64,000 bases of DNA, from the NCBI RefSeq assembly GCF_004765815.2, contig NZ_ML974129.1, positions 124,001 to 188,000 of the forward strand, in the 5' to 3' direction. The translations under genes were made by a program, and so were the position numbers. Within the stretch, counting starts at the first letter, position 1. Every line of letters begins with the position of its first letter. This DNA is from Halorussus salinus (GTDB taxonomy: Archaea; Halobacteriota; Halobacteria; Halobacteriales; Haladaptataceae). The notes under the pieces were generated by a model, which was not told where the DNA came from, searched no databases, and worked only from the letters and a program-made list of their open reading frames with translations. Shown here in pieces: positions 51,754 through 59,832 of the stretch.

Positions 51754-52086
51754 ATGACGCTCCAGAGTTCCGTGGACACGACCGTCGAGTCCGACCGCGT
51801 GGTCTTCGAGTACACCGTCGAGAACGCGAGCGACGCGCCCGAGGAGGTCCAGTTCCGGAGTTCCCTGCTCGCGGACTTCGCCCTCCTCGACGGCGACGAC
51901 GAGGTCTGGCGGGCCAGCGACGGCCAGATGTTCGCCCAGATGATTCAAAACGAGACGTTCGGCGCGGGCGAGACCCGGACGTTCACCGACGAGTGGGACG
52001 ACCCCGACCCCGGCGACTACACCGTCGTCGCCACACTGAACGCGATGGGCGACGACGCCGAGGCCCGGACCGACTTCTCGGTGTGA
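51754..52086 (+). CDS. BsuPI-type intracellular proteinase inhibitor-like protein
   Basis: 110 residues without signal peptide, so cytoplasmic. 'VDTTVESDRVVFEYTVENASDAPEEVQFRSS', 'DGDDEVWRASDGQMFAQMIQNETFGAGETRTFTDEWDDPDPGDYTVVATLNAM' is a single Ig-like beta sandwich as in BsuPI, the inhibitor of the Bacillus intracellular subtilisin ISP-1. A TATA-like AAAAGTTTTC (51719-51728) is 26-35 nt before the ATG. Position right behind five subtilase genes suggests protection against prematurely folded protease, an inference. Confidence 0.75.
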   Translation: MTLQSSVDTTVESDRVVFEYTVENASDAPEEVQFRSSLLADFALLDGDDEVWRASDGQMFAQMIQNETFGAGETRTFTDEWDDPDPGDYTVVATLNAMGDDAEARTDFSV

Positions 52087-52175
52087 GCGGGGTTTTCGCC
52101 GCTCGGTCGCGGACTCGACTGCCGTCCGAGCGTAATTCCGAAACCCCCTAACCCGCCGACCGCCCACGCCCTGAC

Positions 52176-52754
52176 ATGCAAGGCGAACCCGAAGTGGCGG
52201 TCCTCCGCCTCGGTCACCGGCCGGGCCGCGACGAGCGCATGACGACCCACGTCGGCCTGACCGCGCGGGCGCTGGGGGCCGACCGCGCGATTCTGGCGGG
52301 CGACGCGAGCAAGTCGCAAGGGACCGTCGAGGACATCACCGACCGCTTCGGCGGCCCATTCGACGTGGAGTTGACCGACAGTCCGAAGGCGGTCATCCGC
52401 GACTGGCCGGGGCAGGTCGTTCACCTGACGATGTACGGCGAGCGCGTCCAAGACGTGGAAGACGAGATTCGGGCGGCGCACCGCGGCGCGGACGACGACA
52501 CCGAGGAGGACGCCAGCGAAGGCGACCCGATTCTGGCGGTCGTCGGCTCGCAGAAGGTCTCGTTCGACGTGTACGAGGAGGCCGACTACAACGTCGGCGT
52601 GACCAACCAACCCCACTCGGAGGTCGCCGGACTCGCGGTGTTCTTGGACCGCCTGTTCGAGGGCCGGGAACTGGAACGGGAGTGGAGCGACGCGGACCAG
52701 ACCGTCGTGCCGAAAGCGACCGGGAAGAAAGTGGTTCCGGCGGACGAGGAGTAA
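52176..52754 (+). CDS. trm56: tRNA (cytidine(56)-2'-O)-methyltransferase aTrm56
   Basis: 192 residues. SPOUT methyltransferase that methylates the ribose of C56 in the T-loop of archaeal tRNAs. Begins 'EPEVAVLRLGHRPGRDERMTTHVGLTARALGAD' and has 'VHLTMYGERVQDV' and the knot segment 'DPILAVVGSQKVSFDVYEEADYNVGVTNQPHSEVAGLAVFLDRLFEG'. Full length with an acidic insert near 110. Confidence 0.9.
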   Translation: MQGEPEVAVLRLGHRPGRDERMTTHVGLTARALGADRAILAGDASKSQGTVEDITDRFGGPFDVELTDSPKAVIRDWPGQVVHLTMYGERVQDVEDEIRAAHRGADDDTEEDASEGDPILAVVGSQKVSFDVYEEADYNVGVTNQPHSEVAGLAVFLDRLFEGRELEREWSDADQTVVPKATGKKVVPADEE

Positions 52755-52954
52755 GACCACGCTGAGGCTCCTCCATATTTGTTTGAGGTGCCTCTAGCGT
52801 TCTTTGAAGCAGGTATATATTTCTTTTCATGGGGGAAAGAAACGGGGCGGTAACGGCAGGTTCGAGCGATGGCGTCGCCCGCACCGCGACCACGACCGCA
52901 CAGCACCGTAACCGCACTGCGACCGCACAGCGGACTCTCGCCGACACACAGGAG

Positions 52955-53145
52955 TCTGCCGCACAGCGCCGCGACCGCCCCGCACCGCGACCGCACCTCG
53001 TCCTCCCCAACCGATTGCGCTTCTCACTCCGTTGCGATGTCTGCGAACGCGGTTCGCAGATCAGCGAGACGCTTCGCGTCTCGCAAGCCTCATCCCTCGC
53101 GCGGACGGGCGCGCCACGGAGGGCGCGCCAGCGCGCGCCGAGGAG
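52955..53145. repeat. Dispersed intergenic repeat, copy 2
   Basis: Shares the blocks CGTCCTCCCCAACCGATTGC (52999-53018), CTCACTCCGTTGCG (53023-53036), CATCCCTCGCGCG (53090-53102) and CGCGCCAGC...CGCGCCG (about 53124-53140) with the copy at 24497-24622. An extra block (about 53037-53088) contains two hairpins, TGCGAACGCGGTTCGCA and GCGAGACGCTTCGCGTCTCGC-like. Confidence 0.6.
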
Positions 53146-53345
53146 GTGGTCGAGTCATGCGCGCACGCTCCCGGCGTATCGAGAAGCGACTCCGACCTGA
53201 CTGCCGAATCGACCGCCCGGACGACGAAATGATGGCCAGTGGGAACGTTCGCGCCGTAGCGGCCTCGACGCTCGCCAACCGCCGGACGCCCCGAGACTGC
53301 GAGACGGCACCGGACCGCGGTTCGGGGCCGAACGGTCGCTCCGAT

Positions 53346-53356
53346 GGTTTTAAACG
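53346..53356 (+). promoter_or_regulatory. TATA box of tfe
   Basis: GGTTTTAAACG about 25-34 nt before the ATG at 53380; standard leaderless spacing. Confidence 0.55.
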
Positions 53357-53379
53357 CTCCAACGCCCCAGTACACCATA

Positions 53380-53916
53380 ATGGCTTTTGAGGACTTACTG
53401 GAGGACCCAGTAATTCAGAAATATCTTCACGAGTTGGTCGGTCCGAAGGGAATGCCCGTCGCCGCGGCCCCGCCGGACGGCGAGGTCACCGACGAGGAGC
53501 TAGCCGAGGAGCTAGACCTCGAACTCAACGACGTTCGGCGCGCGCTGTTCATCCTCTACGAGAACGACCTCGCCACCTATCGCCGCCTGCGTGACGAGGA
53601 CTCGGGATGGCTCACCTACCTCTGGACGTTCCAGTACGACAACATCCCGGACAACCTCGAAGAGGAGATGCACCGCCTGCTCGACGCGCTCGAACAGCGC
53701 GAGGACTACGAGCGCCAACACGAGTTCTACCTGTGTGAGGTCTGTTCGATTCGCTTCGAGTTCGGCGAGGCGATGGACTTCGGCTTCGAGTGTCCCGAGT
53801 GCGGCTCGCCGCTCGAATCCATGGAGAACAGCCGGCTCATCGACTCGATGGAGCAGCGACTCGAAGACCTCCGCGAGGAACTCAACGTCGAGAAACTCGA
53901 AGAGGCCGAGGCATAG
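53380..53916 (+). CDS. tfe: Transcription factor E (TFE/TFIIE-alpha)
   Basis: 178 residues from ATG 53380. The N-terminal extended winged helix ('DPVIQKYLHELVGPKGMPVA', 'DEELAEELDLELNDVRRALFILYENDLATYRR', 'GWLTYLWTF') binds the RNAP clamp and helps open the promoter; the C-terminal zinc ribbon is 'YLCEVCSIRFEFGEAMDFGFECPECGSPLE' (four Cys). The TAG stop abuts the next ATG directly, so DUF2110 is co-translated. Confidence 0.93.
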   Translation: MAFEDLLEDPVIQKYLHELVGPKGMPVAAAPPDGEVTDEELAEELDLELNDVRRALFILYENDLATYRRLRDEDSGWLTYLWTFQYDNIPDNLEEEMHRLLDALEQREDYERQHEFYLCEVCSIRFEFGEAMDFGFECPECGSPLESMENSRLIDSMEQRLEDLREELNVEKLEEAEA

Positions 53917-54666
53917 ATGGTCGTACTCGCCACCAAGGTGTACGTCGAGGGCGACGCCCGCGAGCGGTCGCTCGACGCGCTCCGGTCGCTGGTCGCCAAC
54001 GAAGTCGAAGACTTGGACGTGGAGTACACCGTGGGCGTGCGCCACGACGACTTCGCGGTCGTCACCATCGAGGGCGACGACGAAGTGGTCGCGCGCAACC
54101 TCCTCCGGGAGGCCTACGGCGAGGTCACGCCGAACTTCGAGCCGGGCGAGACCTACGTCGGCACGCTCGAAGGGTGGGACGACGAAGGCTGGCTCCTCGA
54201 CGCTGGCGAGGAGATTCGTATCCCCGCCAGCGAACTCGGACTCGGACAGGGGACGCCGGTCCAAATCGTCGAGCGGTTCGGTCTCGTCCAGCACACGCCC
54301 CTGAAGTTCGTCTACGGCGGCGACGCGGACGGCTCCGGAGCGAACGCCGACGGTGACGGCTCCGAAGCGAGCGGCGACGGGGACGATGCCGACGCCGAAC
54401 CGAAACCCCACCGCCTCGCCGACGAGGAGCGCGACCGCCTCTACGACTGGACGCGGGGCGCGGGGCGAGTCAACGTCAACAGCGCGACCCGCGGGGAGGT
54501 CCGTGCGACGGTCAACCGCGCGGGCCACGCCCGCGACATCGTGACCGTCGAACGCCTCGGCCTGTTGGAACAGAGCATCGTCTGCAAGGACGAGACCGAC
54601 CCGCCGGGGTTACTGGCGGCCATCGGGAGCTATCTGCCCGCGGAGATTCGGTGCGTCATCCCCTGA
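53917..54666 (+). CDS. DUF2110-family protein
   Basis: 249 residues starting on the base after the tfe stop. 'VVLATKVYVEGDARERSLDALRSLVANEV', 'YTVGVRHDDFAVVTIEGDDEVVARNLLREAYGEV', 'LEGWDDEGWLLDAGEEIRIPASELGLG' and 'LYDWTRGAGRVNVNSATRGEVRATVNRAGHARDIVTVERLGLLEQSIVCKDETDPPGLLAAIG' are typical of this archaeal family, usually next to tfe. Function unknown; likely information-related. An acidic Asp/Gly-rich linker at about 138-165 splits it. Confidence 0.85.
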   Translation: MVVLATKVYVEGDARERSLDALRSLVANEVEDLDVEYTVGVRHDDFAVVTIEGDDEVVARNLLREAYGEVTPNFEPGETYVGTLEGWDDEGWLLDAGEEIRIPASELGLGQGTPVQIVERFGLVQHTPLKFVYGGDADGSGANADGDGSEASGDGDDADAEPKPHRLADEERDRLYDWTRGAGRVNVNSATRGEVRATVNRAGHARDIVTVERLGLLEQSIVCKDETDPPGLLAAIGSYLPAEIRCVIP

Positions 54667-54670
54667 CAGC

Positions 54671-55441
54671 ATGAATCGGCGACTGCTACTCGCGGCCGGG
54701 ACGCTGGCGCTCCTCGCCGCGACCGCCGGGTGCGCCGGGGTCTTCGGCAACGACCAGTTCAGCGAGAAGCGCCTCGAAGGCGACGCCAACGCGACCTACG
54801 AGTGGAACACCACCGCGGACGTGACGCTCAACATCACCAGCGGACAGTATCAGGCCATCTACGACTTCTCGAACCGGTCGCAACTAAAAATATACCAGCG
54901 CGAGTCGCTGGGCGAGGAGGGCCCGGTGCAGGTCGAGACCGTGCGGTTCCGGTACCCGAACGGCACGGTCGTCACGCTGAACCAGTCGCAGGTCCGGCGC
55001 ACCGACTCCCGGACCGTCTTCGCGCTCCCCTCCCGCGAGGGCAAACTCGCCTACACCGCGCCCCACCGCGGGAAGTCCTTTAGCACGCCGACCTACGTCG
55101 AAGGCTCCTACGAGGTCGTCCTGCCGACGGGGATGCGGGTCGGCACGCCGATTCTGAGTCAGGTCAGACCCAACGCGGACACCAAAGACCAGATCGCCGG
55201 TCGGGTCCACCTCCACTGGGGCGAGGTGACAGCCAACAACCTCACCGTCCGGTACTATCTGGCGCGCGACCTCCTCATCTTCGGCGGCATCATCGCCGCC
55301 GGAGTCGTCATCGCCCTGCTGGGGCTGGCCTACTTCCGACTCCAGATTCGGCAACTCGAACGCGAGCGCGAGGAGATGGGCCTGAACGTCGATACCGACG
55401 GCGACGAGTTCGACCAAGGGCCGCCGCCGGGGATGGGCTAG
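54671..55441 (+). CDS. Lipoprotein with C-terminal TM (DUF5803-like)
   Basis: 256 residues, 4 nt after the DUF2110 gene. Lipobox 'LLAATAGCAGVFG' with Cys21 to be lipidated. The extracellular beta-rich part is followed by TM 'LLIFGGIIAAGVVIALLGLAYF' and a charged cytoplasmic tail 'RLQIRQLEREREEMG'. So it has a lipid anchor at one end and a TM at the other, as I recall for DUF5803. Function unknown; probably in the tfe operon. Confidence 0.75.
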   Translation: MNRRLLLAAGTLALLAATAGCAGVFGNDQFSEKRLEGDANATYEWNTTADVTLNITSGQYQAIYDFSNRSQLKIYQRESLGEEGPVQVETVRFRYPNGTVVTLNQSQVRRTDSRTVFALPSREGKLAYTAPHRGKSFSTPTYVEGSYEVVLPTGMRVGTPILSQVRPNADTKDQIAGRVHLHWGEVTANNLTVRYYLARDLLIFGGIIAAGVVIALLGLAYFRLQIRQLEREREEMGLNVDTDGDEFDQGPPPGMG

Positions 55442-55482
55442 AGAACGTCTGCTTTTTACTCGCGGGACGCCAAGCGGTTTCC

Positions 55483-56175
55483 ATGCAGGTAGCCCTCGTC
55501 ACCGTCGGCGACGAACTGCTGGCGGGCGACACCGTGAACACCAACGCCGCGTGGCTCGGCGAGCGACTCGGCGAGCGCGGCGCGAGCGTCGAGCGCGTCG
55601 TCGTGGTCCCCGACCGGGAGCGCGACATCGCGCGCGTCGTCAATGAGTTGCGCGCCGACTACGACGCCGTAATCGTCACGGGCGGCCTCGGTCCGACCCA
55701 CGACGACCTGACGATGGAGGGCGTCGCGGCCGCGGTCGGAGTCCCCGTCGAGGAGCATCCCGACGCCGTGGCGTGGATTACCGACCGGACCGACTACGAA
55801 CGCGGCGACCTCGTGGAGGGGACGACCCACCTCCCGAAAGGCTCCCGGATGCTTCCCAACGAGGAGGGCGTCGCACCCGGTTGCGAAATCGAGAGCATCT
55901 ACGTCCTGCCGGGCGTCCCCGACGAGATGAAGGCGATGTTCGAGTCGGTGGCCGACGAGTTCGCTGGCGAGACGCGCCACGCCGTCGTCGTGGAGGCCGA
56001 CGAACCCGAGAGCGCGCTGGTCGAGCGATTCGCGACGCTCCGCGAGAAGTTCGACGTGACCGTCGGGAGCTATCCCGGCGACCACGTGCGGGTCAAGTTA
56101 CAGAGTACCGACGAGGAGGAACTCGAACGCGCGGCGGCGTGGCTCCGCGAACGCGTCGAGGGCGTTCAGCGATAG
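55483..56175 (+). CDS. cinA: CinA-type molybdopterin-binding domain protein
   Basis: 230 residues, only the N-terminal MoCF-like domain of CinA: 'VALVTVGDELLAGDTVNTNAAWLGERLGERGASVERVVVVPD', 'DAVIVTGGLGPTHDDLTMEGVAAAVG', 'VLPGVPDEMKAMFES'. In bacteria the full CinA is a nicotinamide-nucleotide deamidase with ADP-ribose pyrophosphatase activity; the deamidase domain is absent here. Its 3' end overlaps a small convergent gene by 10 nt. Confidence 0.85.
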   Translation: MQVALVTVGDELLAGDTVNTNAAWLGERLGERGASVERVVVVPDRERDIARVVNELRADYDAVIVTGGLGPTHDDLTMEGVAAAVGVPVEEHPDAVAWITDRTDYERGDLVEGTTHLPKGSRMLPNEEGVAPGCEIESIYVLPGVPDEMKAMFESVADEFAGETRHAVVVEADEPESALVERFATLREKFDVTVGSYPGDHVRVKLQSTDEEELERAAAWLRERVEGVQR

Positions 56176-56276
56176 AGGTACGCCAGCCATGCCGCGGTGA
56201 TGGCGAGTCCGACGACCGTCGTCACGATACCTGCGGCGTTGGCCGGAATCGACGCCGATTCTGCGAGTACGAACAT
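56166..56276 (-). CDS. 36-aa single-TM membrane protein
   Basis: ATG 56276, stop at 56168-56166. Sequence 'MFVLAESASIPANAAGIVTT' followed by 'VVGLAITAAWLAYLYR': one hydrophobic segment and a basic end. Haloarchaea have similar tiny proteins beside cinA, as I recall. The 3' end overlaps cinA by 10 nt on the opposite strand. Confidence 0.5.
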   Translation of the reverse strand: MFVLAESASIPANAAGIVTTVVGLAITAAWLAYLYR

Positions 56277-56518
56277 AGTAGTCGGTTCCGCGGGCGGTCC
56301 CTTAATCCTTGTCAAGCCCGACGGCGGGACCGGATTCTCCGGTCGAAACGCGGCGTTGAATCGGCGAACGGTCCGGAAAGGTGAGCGTAACCCGACCTTT
56401 CTTTCCCCGGAAGAATCGGTTTTTTCGACCCGGTACGGCAGGAAATACACCGTTGTCCGGTTGAACAATCGCTAACGGTCGCGTCGGTTTATCTGCGAAT
56501 CGGGTGAAGTCCCGGTCG

Positions 56519-56560
56519 CCTGCGACGTGGCGTCTCGGCGTTAGGAGACGCCTACGCAGG
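56519..56560 (+). promoter_or_regulatory. Structured 5' leader (two-part hairpin) before the Q-rich gene
   Basis: Outer stem CCTGCG (56519-56524) with CGCAGG (56555-56560); inner stem GGCGTCTC (56529-56536) with GAGACGCC (56545-56552); loop GGCGTTAG; asymmetric internal loop (ACGT against TA). GGAG (56561-56564) directly follows as Shine-Dalgarno, 9 nt before the ATG at 56574. Such a leader is unusual in an organism with mostly leaderless genes. Confidence 0.6.
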
Positions 56561-56573
56561 GGAGTGATAAACC

Positions 56574-57302
56574 ATGTCAGAACAGTATCAACAGTCCACG
56601 GGAACCACGAGTCAACAGACGTACGGCGGGCCGGTCGGCCAGCAGAGCCAACGCCAGCCCACACAGTCGCAAGGAATCGGCCAGCAGACAGGACAGATGG
56701 GCCAGATGGGGACCCAACAGTCGGGCCAGAGCCACCAGATGACCCACCAGAACGTCGGCCACCAGTTCGAGTCGGAGATGACCAACGAGCTGAATCAGGC
56801 GCTCGAATCCTTCGACCGCGTGGTCGAAATCGCCGAGTGGTGCGCCGACAAGTGCATCGAGAGTGGCCCGCAGATGGCCGAGTGCGCTCGGCTCTGCGAG
56901 GACCTCTCGGACCTCGCGTCGCTGAATGAGAAGCTCATCGCGCGCGACTCCATCAACGGGCCGGAGGTCGCCGAAGCGTTCCTGCGAGTCGCCCAGCAGG
57001 GACTCCCGATTCTCCAGCAGCACCAGCAGTCGCCCCACGTGCAGGAGACGTATCAGGCGGTCCAGCAGGCGCTGGACGCGACGAACAAGCTGCTGGACTC
57101 CATCAGCGGCGGCCAGCAGAGTCCCACGACGGGCATCCGCGAGCAGGTCCAACAGCAGTCCGGCCAGATGGGCCAGCAGTCCGGACAGATGGGACAGCAG
57201 TCCCGCCAAACCGGTCAGTCCGGCCAGATGGGCCAGCAGCCACAGGGTCAGTCGTTCCAGCAACCGCAGGGCCAGTCGTTCCAAGGGTCCCAGCAGTACT
57301 GA
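56574..57302 (+). CDS. Q/G-rich low-complexity protein with helical Cys-bearing core
   Basis: 242 residues. Residues 1-62 and about 180-242 are Gln/Gly/Ser/Met-rich, with repeats QQSGQMG (three times) and QPQGQSFQ (twice). The core (about 63-178) is helical with Cys90, Cys94, Cys104 and Cys108 in 'CADKCIESGPQMAECARLC', recalling the Cys-lined four-helix copper storage proteins (DUF326/Csp), but later cysteines are lost. It may bind metal or serve as a scaffold that condenses through its prion-like tails. It is made from a leadered mRNA with a hairpin and SD. Codon content differs strongly from its neighbours because of Gln. Confidence 0.75.
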   Translation: MSEQYQQSTGTTSQQTYGGPVGQQSQRQPTQSQGIGQQTGQMGQMGTQQSGQSHQMTHQNVGHQFESEMTNELNQALESFDRVVEIAEWCADKCIESGPQMAECARLCEDLSDLASLNEKLIARDSINGPEVAEAFLRVAQQGLPILQQHQQSPHVQETYQAVQQALDATNKLLDSISGGQQSPTTGIREQVQQQSGQMGQQSGQMGQQSRQTGQSGQMGQQPQGQSFQQPQGQSFQGSQQY

Positions 57303-57433
57303 GACCCGACGCCGGGACCTCGACGCCGAGACTCGTCTGACCACTGCACTGCGCCGGTGGCAGTCTACTTTCGCGGTGCGGTTTTTCGCGACGACGCTTC
57401 GCCCCGAGCCGTCTGCTCGGGCGTCCGACCGAC

Positions 57434-57467
57434 GGTCCGGAATCGGACCGACTGTCCGGCATCGGAC
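57434..57467 (+). repeat. Two tandem near-identical hairpins
   Basis: GGTCCG-GAAT-CGGACC (57434-57449) and GTCCG-GCAT-CGGAC (57454-57467), then CGCTTTTG. They lie between the Q-rich gene and the kinase gene and could end the former transcript or bind a regulator at the latter's promoter. Confidence 0.5.
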
Positions 57468-57499
57468 CGCTTTTGCGCTCGACGCGCGTAGCCACGGCC

Positions 57500-58585
57500 A
57501 TGCGAACCATCGGCGTCGTGGTCAACCCCATCGCGGGGATGGGCGGCCGAGTAGGGCTGAAAGGCACCGACGGAAAGGTAGCGGAGGCCCGCGAACGCGG
57601 CGCGGCCCCGCGGGCACCCGACCGGGCGGTCGCGGCGCTGCGCGCGCTCGGCGAGCGCACTCGCGTCGCCGATTCGGACATCGAGATACTGACCTACGGC
57701 GGCGAGATGGGCGAGCGCGAGGCCCGCGAGGCGGGGTTCGACCCGCGAGTCGTGGGCGGACCGGCGGCCGAGGAGACCGCTGCCGCCGACACCCGCGAGG
57801 CCGTCCGGCGGTTCGTCGCCGAGGAGGCCGACCTGATTCTGTTCGTCGGCGGCGACGGAACCGCGGTGGACGTGGCCGAGACGCTGGACGAGGCGGACGC
57901 CGAAATCCCGATTCTCGGCGTCCCGGCGGGCGTCAAGGTCTACTCGGCGGTCTTCGCGGTGACGCCCGAGGCCGCGGGCCGGGTCGCCGCGGAGTTCGAC
58001 CGGACCGAGCGCCGCGAGGTCAACGACATCGACGAGGAGGCCTACCGCGACGGCGAGGTCCGCGCCGAGTTGAAGGCCGTCGCCGCGGTGCCAGTCGCCG
58101 AGGACCTCCAGTCGAGCAAGCAGGTCGGGGGCGGCACCGTCGAGAGCCTCGCGGCCGGAGTGGCGGCCGACGCCCGGAGCGACGCGGGGACGACCTACCT
58201 CCTCGGGCCGGGAAGCACCGTGGGCGCGGTCAAGGAGGCGTTGGGCTTCGAGGGGTCTCCGCTGGGCGTGGACGTGTGGCACGATGGCGAGGTGCTGGCC
58301 GCGGACGCGAACGCCGACGAGATTCTGGAACTGCTGGGCGACCGGAACGTCGTCGTGGTCTCGCCCATCGGCGGGCAGGGGTTCGTCTTCGGTCGGGGCA
58401 ACGACCAGATTTCGCCCGCGGTTATTCGCCGCTCGGAGGTGGAAGTCGTCGCCTCGAAGGACAAGCTAGACGGGGTGGGCGTCCTCCGGGTCGATACCGG
58501 CGACGACGAGGTGGACGACGACCTGCGGGGGTGGCGGAAGGTCCGCGTCGGCCGGTTCGAGCGCCGGATGATGAAGGTCGTCTGA
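57500..58585 (+). CDS. ATP-NAD kinase family protein
   Basis: 361 residues from ATG 57500. 'TIGVVVNPIAGMGGRVGLKGTDG' at the N-terminus, the kinase motif 'LILFVGGDGTAVDVAET' (GGDGT), 'ILGVPAGVKVYSAVFAVTPEAAGRV' and 'YLLGPGSTVGAVKEALGFEGSPLGVDVWHDGE' match the archaeal/bacterial AcoX-like ATP-NAD kinase family rather than canonical NAD kinase. Substrate unverified. Confidence 0.85.
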   Translation: MRTIGVVVNPIAGMGGRVGLKGTDGKVAEARERGAAPRAPDRAVAALRALGERTRVADSDIEILTYGGEMGEREAREAGFDPRVVGGPAAEETAAADTREAVRRFVAEEADLILFVGGDGTAVDVAETLDEADAEIPILGVPAGVKVYSAVFAVTPEAAGRVAAEFDRTERREVNDIDEEAYRDGEVRAELKAVAAVPVAEDLQSSKQVGGGTVESLAAGVAADARSDAGTTYLLGPGSTVGAVKEALGFEGSPLGVDVWHDGEVLAADANADEILELLGDRNVVVVSPIGGQGFVFGRGNDQISPAVIRRSEVEVVASKDKLDGVGVLRVDTGDDEVDDDLRGWRKVRVGRFERRMMKVV

Positions 58586-58675
58586 CGAATTTCGAGACGT
58601 GATGAAGGCCATTTAAGGCACAATAATTGTCCCCTAGTGAAGCTTAAGGTCGTCGGGTGCCGTAACCACACGTAC

Positions 58676-59704
58676 ATGGAAACTCGTAAGGTACAGCGAT
58701 TGGGTCCCTCGACGCTGGCGATGACGCTACCAGCCGAGTGGGCCAAGGAGAACAACGTCGAGAAGGGCGACGAAGTGTCGTTGCGGATGGGCGGGAAGGG
58801 GACGCTGACGGTCCTGCCGGAGTCGGCCCACACCGAGGAGTCCGAGGCGGTCATCCACGCCGAGAATCTGGACGCCGACGCGGTCGAGCGCGCCATCGTC
58901 GCACAGTACGTCCTCGGTCGTCGGGTCATCCACGTCGAGAGCGAGGAGACCCTCGACAGCGCACACATCAACGCCGTCTACAAGGCCGAGACCCAACTGA
59001 TGGGACTCGGCGTGGTCGAGGAGACCCCCGACAGCATCGCCATCCGGTGTTCGGTGGACCCCGAGGACTTCAGCCTCGACAACCTCTTGGAGCGACTGGA
59101 GAACACCGGTTCGACCATGCGCGGCGAGGCGGTCAAGGCGCTGGCCCACGGCAACCCGGACCTCGCACAGCGCGCGCTCAACCGCGAGCGACAGGCGAAC
59201 AAGATTTTCGTCCTCCTGCTCAGGCTCATCTTCACGGCCTACCAGAACCCGACGCTGGCCCGCGCGGTCGATTTGGACTCCGGGTTCCCGCTCATCGGCT
59301 ACCGCTCCATCGCCAAGAACCTCGAACTCATCGCGGACAACGCCGAGGACATCGCCGAAATCACCCTCGAAGCAGAGGGCCACACCTTGGACGTGGACGG
59401 CCAGACGATGCGCCGCATCCGGGAGTTCACCGACCAAGTGGACGAGATTACCGCGAAGGCAGTGCAGGCCGCGGTCGAGCGCGACTACGACAAGACGCTG
59501 GAAGTCCGCGCGCTGTTCCACGAGATCGGCGACCGTGAGAGCGAGATTCTGTCGGACCTGCCCGAGATGGACAACGACTCGCTGCTGGCGGTCCGGGAGG
59601 TGCTGGTCAGCCTCCAGCAGACCGCCCAGTACGCCATGCGGAACGCCGAAATCGCGGCGAACCTCGCGCTCAACGAGGAGAGCGAACACACGACCATCAA
59701 CTGA
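58676..59704 (+). CDS. phoU: AbrB/PhoU-domain phosphate-response regulator
   Basis: 342 residues from ATG 58676, with a TATA-like AGCTTAAGG about 30 nt upstream. N-terminal SpoVT/AbrB-like DNA-binding hairpin 'METRKVQRLGPSTLAMTLPAEWAKENNVEKGDEVSL'. Then two PhoU helical bundles (about 120-215 and 225-330, 'IADNAEDIAEITLEAEGHTLD', 'YAMRNAEIAANLALN'). Archaeal PhoU-like regulators of this type control phosphate uptake genes. No pst genes are adjacent. Confidence 0.88.
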   Translation: METRKVQRLGPSTLAMTLPAEWAKENNVEKGDEVSLRMGGKGTLTVLPESAHTEESEAVIHAENLDADAVERAIVAQYVLGRRVIHVESEETLDSAHINAVYKAETQLMGLGVVEETPDSIAIRCSVDPEDFSLDNLLERLENTGSTMRGEAVKALAHGNPDLAQRALNRERQANKIFVLLLRLIFTAYQNPTLARAVDLDSGFPLIGYRSIAKNLELIADNAEDIAEITLEAEGHTLDVDGQTMRRIREFTDQVDEITAKAVQAAVERDYDKTLEVRALFHEIGDRESEILSDLPEMDNDSLLAVREVLVSLQQTAQYAMRNAEIAANLALNEESEHTTIN

Positions 59705-59832
59705 CAACAGTTCGAGACGCCCGTCGCGGCCACAGACGCTCTTTCGCGGTGCGTTCGCGTTGTCTCGCGGACGCCGCGGCAGCTCGTGTCGAGTTCCTCG
59801 GTTTTATGTTCGCGTAGTCCAACCACGTTCTA

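Larger units (their letters stand above)
52755..53379. other. Gene-free region with imperfect GACCGCAC repeats
   Basis: About 625 bp without a supported gene. A good TATA-like GGTATATATTTC (52812-52823) near the left end is followed at 52829 by ATG, but the frame encodes a low-complexity Arg/Thr/Gln-rich sequence. 52895-52995 is an imperfect array of CGACCGCACAGC/CCGCACCGC-like units. The right half holds dispersed repeat copy 2. A non-coding RNA from the TATA element is possible. Confidence 0.5.

Noticed and set aside
52829-53200. Plus-strand frame beginning just after a good TATA-like element
   Set aside because: Low-complexity Arg/Thr/Gln product from the GACCGCAC repeats and dispersed element; kept as a possible non-coding transcript only.
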